A stretch of DNA of 64,000 nt from an uncultured Sulfitobacter sp. GTDB taxonomy: Bacteria > Pseudomonadota > Alphaproteobacteria > Rhodobacterales > Rhodobacteraceae. The stretch spans positions 124,001 to 188,000 of the forward strand of contig NZ_CANMFS010000004.1 in NCBI RefSeq assembly GCF_947497275.1, given 5' to 3'. The notes beneath the pieces are model-generated. The model saw only the letters and a program-made list of their open reading frames with translations. It was not told the origin of the DNA and did not search any database. Position numbers and translations under genes: made by a program. This document shows, one piece after another, positions 43,984-52,400 of the stretch. The number at the start of each line of letters is the position of its first letter. Within the stretch, counting starts at the first letter, position 1.

Positions 43984-46022
43984 CATCTACAATCGTCTTC
44001 GACCCTCTCATTCCCTGGCCGCTTCTCGTCGTGGTTGCCGTGATTGCCGCGCTTGGCGTTCTTCTCGCGGTGATGCGGGGCCTCAAGGGGTGGGCGTTGC
44101 GCGGGCTGGCCGGTGCGGTCGTGCTGGCAGCACTCGGCGGTCCGTCCGTTCAGGTCGAGGACCGCGCACCATTGACCGACATCGTCCTGTTGCTGGAAGA
44201 CACCAGCGCCAGCCAGAAGCTTTCTGACCGGCCCACGCAGACGACGCAGGCGGCAGACCGGTTCGCCGCACAGATTGCGGCCCGGCCCAACACCGAACTA
44301 CGCCGCATCACCGTTCCGGACGGAGCGGGCGATGCCGGAACGCAGTTGATGACCGCCGTGACTGAGGCCCTGGCCGAAGAACCCCGCGCGCGGGTTGCGG
44401 GCATTGTCGCGCTGACCGACGGGCGTGTCCACGATGCCGATTTGCCCGTCGATCTGCCCGCGCCGATGCACGTTTTGCTGAGCGGGCACGAGTCAGATTG
44501 GGACCGCCGTTTGTCGGTGCGCAATGCGCCAGCCTTTGCGATCATTGGAGAGCCTGTGGTTCTGACCCTGCGCATCGATGATTTCGGCGCCGCACCCGCC
44601 GGCGCAACGCTGGCCGAGTTGGATATCTCCATCGACGGTGAAGAACCGCAACGCTTTCGCGTACCGATCGGAGAAGACCTCGAACTGCCGGTGACACTGC
44701 CGCACGGTGGCCGCAACGTGATCCGCTTTTCGCTTCCCGAAGCCGAAGGGGAGCTGACGGACCGCAACAACGCCGCGATCATTCAGATGAACGGGGTACG
44801 CGACCGCCTGCGTGTCCTGCTGGTCAGCGGCGAGCCGCACGCCGGCGGGCGCACCTGGCGCAACTTATTGAAATCCGACAGTTCGGTGGATCTGGTGCAC
44901 TTCACCATCCTGCGACCGCCCGAAAAGCAGGACGGAGTTCCCGTGTCGGAATTGTCGCTTATCGCGTTCCCAACCCGCGAGCTATTTATGGAGAAGATCG
45001 ACGATTTCGATCTGATCATCTTCGACCGCTACAAGCGGCGGGGCATCCTGCCTTCTCTCTATCTTGAAAATGTCGCGAACTATGTCCGGGGCGGTGGGGC
45101 GGTTCTTGTCGCTGCCGGGCCTGATTTTGCCGGTGCCGATAGCCTTTACCGGACGCCTCTCGGGGCTGTACTTCCTGCCGCGCCGTCCGCGCGCGTGATC
45201 GAACAGCCCTATTTACCGCTGGTTTCGGATTTGGGTCAACGTCATCCGGTAACTTCGCAACTGCCGCAAAACGGCGATTGGGGTCGTTGGCTGCGCCAGA
45301 TCGACGTTGACGCCGCGTCGGGCGATATCGTGATGACAGGCGTGGATGGCAGACCGCTTCTGGTGCTCGACCGGGTCGAGGAAGGGCGCGTGTCGCTGCT
45401 GGCGTCGGATCATGCATGGCTGTGGAATCGCGGTTACGAGGGGGGTGGGCCGCAACTCGAATTGCTGCGCCGATTGGCGCATTGGATGATGGGCGAACCC
45501 GAACTTGAAGAAGAGGCTCTGACGGCCACTGCCGAAGGCCGGACAATGCGGATCGAACGGCGCACCCTGTCGGACGAGGTTGCTCCGTTGGTCATCACTG
45601 GCCCAGATGGCGCCAAAACGGAAATGCCACTGTCGCCTGCAGGGCCCGGCAAATTCGAGGCTGTGTTCACCGGGCCGGAGATCGGGCTTTATCGGCTTGA
45701 GAACGGCGACCAGATAAGCGTGATCGGCCTCGGCCCCGCCGCGCCGCGTGAGTTCGTCGAGACGATTGCGAGCGGCGAGGTGCTCGAACCCGTGGTCGCA
45801 GCCCTGCGCGGGGGTGTAGCACGCATCGATGAGGGATTGCCGCGCATCCGCAATGTGCGTGCCGGCAGACCTGCGGCAGGTCGCGGCTGGATCGGATTTA
45901 CCCCCCGCAACGCTTACGAAACGCGCGATGTACGCCAGACGCCTATTCTGCCCGGCTGGCTGGTGCTTTTGCTGAGCGCCGGATTGATCACCGCCGCGTG
46001 GCTGCGTGAAGGGCGGCGCTGA
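43980..46022 (+). CDS. VWA-like membrane protein of the MoxR operon
   Basis: A 680-residue protein with two N-terminal helices (about residues 11-33 and 38-54) and one at the C-terminus (about 656-674). The first soluble part has a VWA metal-site pattern: DTSAS at 74-78 (the DxSxS of a MIDAS) and a downstream Asp in VALTDGRVHD. Later it has a class I glutamine-amidotransferase-like lobe (DFDLIIFDRYKRRG, YVRGGGAVLVAAG) that lacks an obvious catalytic cysteine. The layout matches proteins found after BatA/DUF4159 genes. It overlaps the previous gene by 4 nt. Confidence 0.88.
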   Translation: MTSTIVFDPLIPWPLLVVVAVIAALGVLLAVMRGLKGWALRGLAGAVVLAALGGPSVQVEDRAPLTDIVLLLEDTSASQKLSDRPTQTTQAADRFAAQIAARPNTELRRITVPDGAGDAGTQLMTAVTEALAEEPRARVAGIVALTDGRVHDADLPVDLPAPMHVLLSGHESDWDRRLSVRNAPAFAIIGEPVVLTLRIDDFGAAPAGATLAELDISIDGEEPQRFRVPIGEDLELPVTLPHGGRNVIRFSLPEAEGELTDRNNAAIIQMNGVRDRLRVLLVSGEPHAGGRTWRNLLKSDSSVDLVHFTILRPPEKQDGVPVSELSLIAFPTRELFMEKIDDFDLIIFDRYKRRGILPSLYLENVANYVRGGGAVLVAAGPDFAGADSLYRTPLGAVLPAAPSARVIEQPYLPLVSDLGQRHPVTSQLPQNGDWGRWLRQIDVDAASGDIVMTGVDGRPLLVLDRVEEGRVSLLASDHAWLWNRGYEGGGPQLELLRRLAHWMMGEPELEEEALTATAEGRTMRIERRTLSDEVAPLVITGPDGAKTEMPLSPAGPGKFEAVFTGPEIGLYRLENGDQISVIGLGPAAPREFVETIASGEVLEPVVAALRGGVARIDEGLPRIRNVRAGRPAAGRGWIGFTPRNAYETRDVRQTPILPGWLVLLLSAGLITAAWLREGRR

Positions 46023-46027
46023 ACCCG

Positions 46028-46456
46028 ATGTCCGTTCGCGCCCTGCTCCCGACCGATTTCGATGATGCGCTCGTGCTCTACCGGCATCTTACCCGCGACC
46101 CCGTCCCCGTCAGCACCAGTTTCGAGGCTTTCCGCACGGTCTTGGCGCATACTGGCACAACGGTCTTCGGTTTCGAGCAAAAAGGACGGATCATCTCGAT
46201 GATCACGCTGCATCTGTTGCCGAACATGACATCCGGCGGCAGGCCCTACGGATTGGTTGAAAACGTCGTGACGGATCCGGCGTACCGCGGGGTGGGCGCG
46301 GGCCGCGCTGTTTTGACGGCAGTCACAGATCACGCGCGGGCCGCTGGTGCGTACAAGGTCATGCTACTTACAGGTTCCGCGCGAGGCGCGCGCGGCTTCT
46401 ACGAAAAGCTGGGGTTCTCAGACGCGGAAAAGCACGGAATGGTCCTGCGCCTCTAA
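46028..46456 (+). CDS. GNAT family N-acetyltransferase
   Basis: A 142-residue GNAT acetyltransferase, five bases downstream of the VWA-like gene and probably in the same transcript. The acetyl-CoA loop is YRGVGAGRAVLTAV (about residues 84-97), preceded by the beta-strand YGLVENVVTDPA and followed by GARGFYEKLGF near the end, where Tyr is often the catalytic acid. The substrate is unknown. It ends in a 4-nt stop/stop overlap with the convergent AEC transporter (CTAA at 46453). Confidence 0.9.
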   Translation: MSVRALLPTDFDDALVLYRHLTRDPVPVSTSFEAFRTVLAHTGTTVFGFEQKGRIISMITLHLLPNMTSGGRPYGLVENVVTDPAYRGVGAGRAVLTAVTDHARAAGAYKVMLLTGSARGARGFYEKLGFSDAEKHGMVLRL

Positions 46457-47388
46457 AGCAAAATGCTGGCCCAAAACGGTAACACGATCAGCGACAGCGC
46501 CACCTGCCACGTCATCACGTCCGCATAGAGATTCGCATCGCTGCCCATCTGTTTGGCGACAATGTACCCATTGGAGGCCGCTGGCGCTGCAAACACCAGA
46601 ACGCCCGCGAAGATCTGCACAGGCTCAAGCTGCATGGCGCTACCCACCGCGACGAACAGGCCTGTCGACGCGAAGGGGCGCATGGCAATTCCCGGCACGA
46701 CGCGCCAATCGACGCGCACAAGGCGTCTCAGACTGATGCCAGCACCCACGGCCATCAGACCGACTCCCAGCGCCGCGCGTCCGATCATGTCCAGTGTGGC
46801 CACGATTGCCGGCGGCAAGGAAACGCCGCTGACGTTGATGATCAACCCAGCGACACAGGCCTGTATCAGCGGATTGCGCACAAGCGTTCCAATCACCTTT
46901 CCGAGACTGGGCCTCGCAGGACCGAAGGAGGCCAACACCAGTATACAGATCACATTGATCAGCGGGATCAACACGGCGATTGCGACGGCAAGCAATGCAA
47001 TCCCACCGGAGAGGAACTGTTCAGCCGCAGCGAGGGCCACAAAGGCGTTCCACCGCGCGCCGGTCTGGAACAGTGAGGTAAAGCTGGGGTTGTCGAGCAC
47101 CGTGTGCGGCAGCAGCCGCAACATCATCGCAACCGCAAATAACAGCACAAGTGTAATCACGAGAGCGACGCCAAAATCACCGTAGCGCGCAATCGAGAGA
47201 TCGGACCGGGCAATCGCCAAAGCCAGCGTGGCGGGAATAAGCACTCGAAATGAAAGCGTTTCGATACCTGCCCAACTGGCGGGCGGAATGATCCCACCGC
47301 GCGCGATGCCGTAGCCGACGGCAATGACGAGCAACAGGGGTGCGATGGCAAAAACAAGCGTTATGCAGCCGGGATGCCCCTTCGACAC
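46453..47388 (-). CDS. AEC family transporter
   Basis: A 311-residue auxin-efflux-carrier family permease with about 10 helices, the second in the window. It starts at a GTG at 47388, three bases after the pbpC stop, so translational coupling is likely. Typical segments are FAIAPLLLVIAVGYGIAR at the N-terminus and VFAAPAASNGYIVAKQMG late in the protein, the family's broken helix. The substrate is probably an organic acid. The two AEC copies differ throughout, so they are not a recent duplication. Confidence 0.86.
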   Translation of the reverse strand: MSKGHPGCITLVFAIAPLLLVIAVGYGIARGGIIPPASWAGIETLSFRVLIPATLALAIARSDLSIARYGDFGVALVITLVLLFAVAMMLRLLPHTVLDNPSFTSLFQTGARWNAFVALAAAEQFLSGGIALLAVAIAVLIPLINVICILVLASFGPARPSLGKVIGTLVRNPLIQACVAGLIINVSGVSLPPAIVATLDMIGRAALGVGLMAVGAGISLRRLVRVDWRVVPGIAMRPFASTGLFVAVGSAMQLEPVQIFAGVLVFAAPAASNGYIVAKQMGSDANLYADVMTWQVALSLIVLPFWASILL

Positions 47389-47391
47389 GGA

Positions 47392-49422
47392 TTAGTCCAG
47401 CCGGATCAGTACAGAGTCGCTGCGCCCCTTCGCGTCTATGACAGCAATCCGCGCAAACCCTTTGGTTTCAGGGTGCACCACCGCCTCGCGCCGACGCAGC
47501 GTTGTCATGACCGGCGCGCCATTGATGAGTACCGTCAGCGGCAACGTCCCCGCTTCGAACTTGAGCGGTACACCATCCTCGCTGGACCGCAGCACGGCAC
47601 CGTCCGGCGGAAAGCGCACCTGCGGTCTCTGAGGATCGGGCGCGAAGGCGGCGGTCCGGCTGCGAAACACCCGCAGGTGCTGCGGCAACCGGGCGGTTCC
47701 CGCAATCAAGGTATCGGGAGGCGGAGAGCGCAGCGGCACAGGTTTCGGGCCAATCCGGCCGAAGGCTTCGAACAGGATCGGGGCCGCGAGATCGCCGCCG
47801 AAGGCACCGGGCACCGGCGTCCCGTCGGGACGCCCAAGCCAGATGCCGACGACGTGGCGCCCGTCAAAACCGATGGCCCAAGCGTCCCGATGACCGTAGG
47901 ATGTACCCGTCTTGTACGCGATCTCTCCCGCGCGCGCCGCGGAGCCTTTAGGCGGGGTGATGTTCGACAGAATATGCGTGACCTGCCATGCCGCGACATC
48001 CGACATGATGCGCGCGCCGCCGGATGCACTGTCTGCCGCGGTTATCGTCAGCGGACGCGCTTGCCCGCCGCGCGCGATACCTGCATAGAGCTGCATCAGA
48101 TCCTGCAGGCTCAACCCGACACCGCCCAGCGCCACTGCAAGCCCCGGTGCGCCGGATGGGATGACAGGATCCGTCCCGGCCCGCTTCAGCCCGGCCATCA
48201 AGTGTGCTGGCCCAAGCTCATGCGTCAGAACGACGGGCGGGATATTCAGCGAAAGCGTCAGCGCGTCACGCACCGTCAACATCCCCCGGAACACACCGTC
48301 GAAATTCTGCGGCGCATATCGCCCGAAGGCGACCGGCGCATCGTTGATCAGCGTATCTGGGTGCACCAGCCCCCGATCAAAGGCCAGCCCGTAAATCAGT
48401 GGTTTCAGCGTTGAACCCGGCGAACGCAGCGCACGGGTCATATCGACAAACCCCAGCGCACCATCCCGCGCGGAATATGCAGGCGAGCCGACATATGCGA
48501 GGACGTCGCCGTTTGTGTGGTCCGCAACCATGATCGCGGCGGAGACGCCAACCGCTTGCCCCGTCACGGCACGGCGGGCGAGCGCCTCCATTTGCTGTTG
48601 CAGACGTGGATCGATCCGCGTGTCGTGGCGCAGGGCAACAGGATCGGCGGCGTGGAGATATGCCGCCAGATGTGGCGCGCTTTGTGCAAAGGGCTGCATC
48701 CGGTGTGGTACGTCCGCCTGTTTCGGTTCGCGCGAATAACCAAGCCGCGCGAGCACCCGGTCACGGGCCGCGCGGGCGGCACCGGGATGCCTGTCGGGTC
48801 GCCGGCTTTCCGGCGCTTGCGGCAGGGCAACCAACAAAGCGGATTCAGCGCGCGTCAAACGACGCGGCTCCTTTCCAAACCACACGTGCGATGCAGCGCG
48901 CACGCCCTCGATACGGCCCCCGTAGGGCGCGTGGAGCAGATAAAGCGTCAGGATCTGATCCTTGCTCATCCTGCGTTCGAGCGCCAATGCAAGACGGATC
49001 TGACGCAGTTTCCCCCGCACGCTACCGGTGCCGGAGTTTTCAAGTAAACGCGCCACCTGCATGGTCAGGGTCGAGCCGCCAGAGACGATTTTGCCATGCC
49101 GCGCCGCTTGTGCAACCGCCCGCACAAGAGCCCGTTTGTCGACGCCATCGTGCGAATAGAATCGCTTGTCTTCGTAGGCGATCAGCATCTCGATGAACTG
49201 CGGATCGGTCTCATCGAGATGCAGCGCAAGCCGCATCCTGCCATCCTCGACCGCGAGCGCCCGCAACAGGCTGCCGTCACGCGCACGCACCTCTACGGCG
49301 GGGGTTGTCAGCAGCGGTGGCAGTTGGGTCGCGGTTATCCAGCTCTCCACCCGGTCGCGCCCGTGGGCGGCGAGGCCCAGCAGCAGGACACCGGAAGCGA
49401 GGGCCGCCGCAACGCGGTTCAT
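47392..49422 (-). CDS. pbpC: penicillin-binding protein 1C
   Basis: A 676-residue bifunctional class A PBP. It has an N-terminal anchor (about residues 5-20). The glycosyltransferase domain contains EDKRFYSHDGVD, with the catalytic Glu and GGSTLTMQ. The transpeptidase domain has the nucleophile motif SPGSTLKP, SLN in LTLSLNIPP, and KTGTSYG. A C-terminal penicillin-binding-C domain follows (about residue 590 onward, QVRFPPDGAVL). The start overlaps the stop of the alpha-2-macroglobulin gene by 4 nt, as is usual for this pair. It would repair peptidoglycan when the envelope is attacked (family model). Confidence 0.96.
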   Translation of the reverse strand: MNRVAAALASGVLLLGLAAHGRDRVESWITATQLPPLLTTPAVEVRARDGSLLRALAVEDGRMRLALHLDETDPQFIEMLIAYEDKRFYSHDGVDKRALVRAVAQAARHGKIVSGGSTLTMQVARLLENSGTGSVRGKLRQIRLALALERRMSKDQILTLYLLHAPYGGRIEGVRAASHVWFGKEPRRLTRAESALLVALPQAPESRRPDRHPGAARAARDRVLARLGYSREPKQADVPHRMQPFAQSAPHLAAYLHAADPVALRHDTRIDPRLQQQMEALARRAVTGQAVGVSAAIMVADHTNGDVLAYVGSPAYSARDGALGFVDMTRALRSPGSTLKPLIYGLAFDRGLVHPDTLINDAPVAFGRYAPQNFDGVFRGMLTVRDALTLSLNIPPVVLTHELGPAHLMAGLKRAGTDPVIPSGAPGLAVALGGVGLSLQDLMQLYAGIARGGQARPLTITAADSASGGARIMSDVAAWQVTHILSNITPPKGSAARAGEIAYKTGTSYGHRDAWAIGFDGRHVVGIWLGRPDGTPVPGAFGGDLAAPILFEAFGRIGPKPVPLRSPPPDTLIAGTARLPQHLRVFRSRTAAFAPDPQRPQVRFPPDGAVLRSSEDGVPLKFEAGTLPLTVLINGAPVMTTLRRREAVVHPETKGFARIAVIDAKGRSDSVLIRLD

Positions 49423-52400
49423 GGGATTACGGTCACCCGGCCCGCGTCGGTATTCGCCCGGTATTCAGGGCGGTACATATCCGTCACCAGCGCGGCGGGA
49501 TGATGATAGCGCCCCGGCGTCACCGCGCGGACGACATAGGCAAGCTGAAACGTGTCGGTGCCCTCGTGATCGACCGCCGCAAGAAAACGGTCGGCGAGAA
49601 ACTGTGTATTCCGGGTTTCAACGGGTTCAAGCCAGTCCAGACCGGCGACGTCGCCCGACTGCAGCAGGTTCGGATTATCAATCTCAAGACCGCCGGGCAG
49701 CGGATCATCAATCATTAACCGCGCGCCGATGCTCTCGAACGGTTGCACTTCGAGCACCATGACAAACCGCGTACCGGAGGGGAGTTCGCCTGATACTTCG
49801 ACCCCTTCCATCGTAAAAAGCCGTCGGGAAAGCGCATAGCCATAGCCGCCGGCGACAGGCGCGGCTTCTGGCACGCCGTAGGTTGTCAGCGTGAGGTCGG
49901 TAGTCGTATCACCGGCATTCTGGATGCGCACGGTTGTAGGATCACGGTCGCTCAACCGTCGCACCATGGCACCCGCAGCGGGAACACCGTCCACAAGGAT
50001 CGTACCGCTCGCCGTTCCCTGTTCCATCGCATCAGCAGCCAGTACCACCTGCGCCGCTTCCTGTGTCGACAGGCGACGCTGCGACGCCGAAAGATGTGTA
50101 CCGATCACGCCGAAATCGACCGCACTGCTGCCTGCTTCGGTCGCAAGCGTCATCACCGCAGCCGCATCTCGCAAATGACTGCCGAAATCATCCCGCCAGC
50201 GATCGGGTTCGGGCGCGCGTACCAAAAGCGAGGCCGCGCGCGCGAACATCCGGTCTGCACGCGCTGGATCGCCGTAGGCTGCTAGTGCCGCTCCCACCTG
50301 AGCGGCGGCCATTGGCGTGGCAAAGGCGTCTCCCTTGGTATCGGCATAATACCGAAGGTCCCCCATCTGGGCGGCACCCGCCCGCGCAAGCACCAGCAGT
50401 GCATAGGCGATGCCTTCGCCGCCGCTATCGAAATCCGGCGCAAAATTGACCCGGTTGCGCAGGTTGTCCATCGCAAGCGCGAGCGCCTGCCCGGACACGG
50501 CATACCCCTGCGCATCCGCGCGCCACAGAAAATCCGTGACGTAAGCATCGAGCCAGACATTCCCGCCCTCGGCCCGCCACATTCCGAAGGCGCCGTTTGA
50601 CGCCTGGCGGGCAAGCACGCGGGCGATGCCCGCCTCAACCTTTAGCGCGATGTCCGACGGTGCGCCCAATCCCGCGTCAACAGCCAAGTCCCCCAGATAC
50701 AAAAGTGGCAGCGCAGCGGACGTCACCTGTTCGGTACACCCATAGGGATATCGGTCAAGCTGTTGCAACAGCCCCGGCACATCGAAGCGCGCGAGCGGTC
50801 CCGCCGTCAGCGTGGCGCTGGCGGTACCCGCGCGCAGACCGGCAAGGGCTTCGGTGTCGAAGGTAAACGTCTCCCCTGCCCCAAGGCTGAAGCGGCGGGT
50901 GGTCGCCACTTCGGGATCGTTCTGTCGTACGGGCACAGTCAAGGTGCGTCGCAGGACCTTGTTATCGGGTGTTGTCAGACGCAGTGTAACCTCGTGATCG
51001 CCAATCTCACGCGCGCGCATATCGAGCGGCAACTGCACGGCGCCCGCTTCCGGGAGCGTGACGCGCGCCGGAACATCACCCATCGCAATGCCCGCGTCAG
51101 CGAATACCTCCAGCGACATATCACCAGCCGGTCCGCTAGTGTGCACCAGCTCCAGCAACAACCTGCTTTCGTCCTGTGGGGCCAGCAGGCGCGGCGCACT
51201 CGCCGCGATCACGACAGGGTCACGGGCCAGCACGTCCTGCACGGCGTTGCCTACGCCACTATCGGACCAGACGACCGCCATGAGACGGATCGTGCCGTTG
51301 AAAGCAGGCCGTTCTACGTCAATCACCGCGCGGCCGTCGGCTCCGACACGGACCGGTCCGCTGAAGAACGCCATCAACGCTTCGGTAGGTGGCGGGGACT
51401 GAAGCTGCGCGTTCGCTGCCGCGTCACCACCGGAACGCACAGTTCCCATCGCACCGTTCAACCCGTCGATCAGGCGCCCGTACATGTCACGCAGCCCCAC
51501 ACCGAGCCGCCTTTGGCCAAAGTAGTGATCGGAAGGATCAGGCGCGTCGAATGCCGTCAGATTGAGGATGCCGACGTCCACAGCCGCCAGCGTGACATAT
51601 GCCGTTTCACCCGTCGCAATGCCTGAGACCGAGATCGGCACGCCCAGAACACCCTGTTGTCCATCGACTTCCTGCGGCGCATCCAGCGTGACGGCCAGCA
51701 GCTTTGCAGCAGGGCGGACAGCCGCATGCGCAAGGCCGAGACTGCGCGCAGGGTTCAACCCTTCGGCAAGGTCCATCGGCCGGATCACCGATGCGGTCAC
51801 ATAGGCGCTGCTGCCCCAGTCCGCCGTGACCGGGATGGCGACCGTGTTTTCACCCTTTGTCACTGCGACGGCCTGTCGCGAGATAACGCGGTTCGACACT
51901 ACGGATACAAGTGCCACCCCTTCATCGGGCGCGTCGATGCGGAACTGTGCCGTGTCGCCGGTATCATAGGTTGCGCGGTCAAGCGAAACGGCAAGGAAGT
52001 CAGGCGTTGCGGTCGCATCGTCGCCGCCGTACCAACCGGCGGAGAAGGCAACCGAGCTGCTGGCATAGGGCATATCGCGCTGCGCGACGACCAACTCGTA
52101 GCGTCCCCAGTCCGTGGGCACCCCGAGCGCGGTAGGTGCGTCCGTCAACGTCAGGTCTCCGGACGCGACGCGGATGCGGCGGGTGACCGGCTCCCAGTTC
52201 CAGTTGCCGTAACTCTGATACCATTGATAGCGTGTTTCGACCTTGTTGATCGTCCAAACGACCGGCATCTCGCCTGCGGTCGCGATCAAGTCGAACTGCG
52301 CCTCTGCACCTTGCGCCAACACGTCATCGAACAGGGGCTTAATGCCAATCATTGCGCCGTCGGGGGCGATCTGTTTTTCCAGCCGACGCTCCACCGGACG

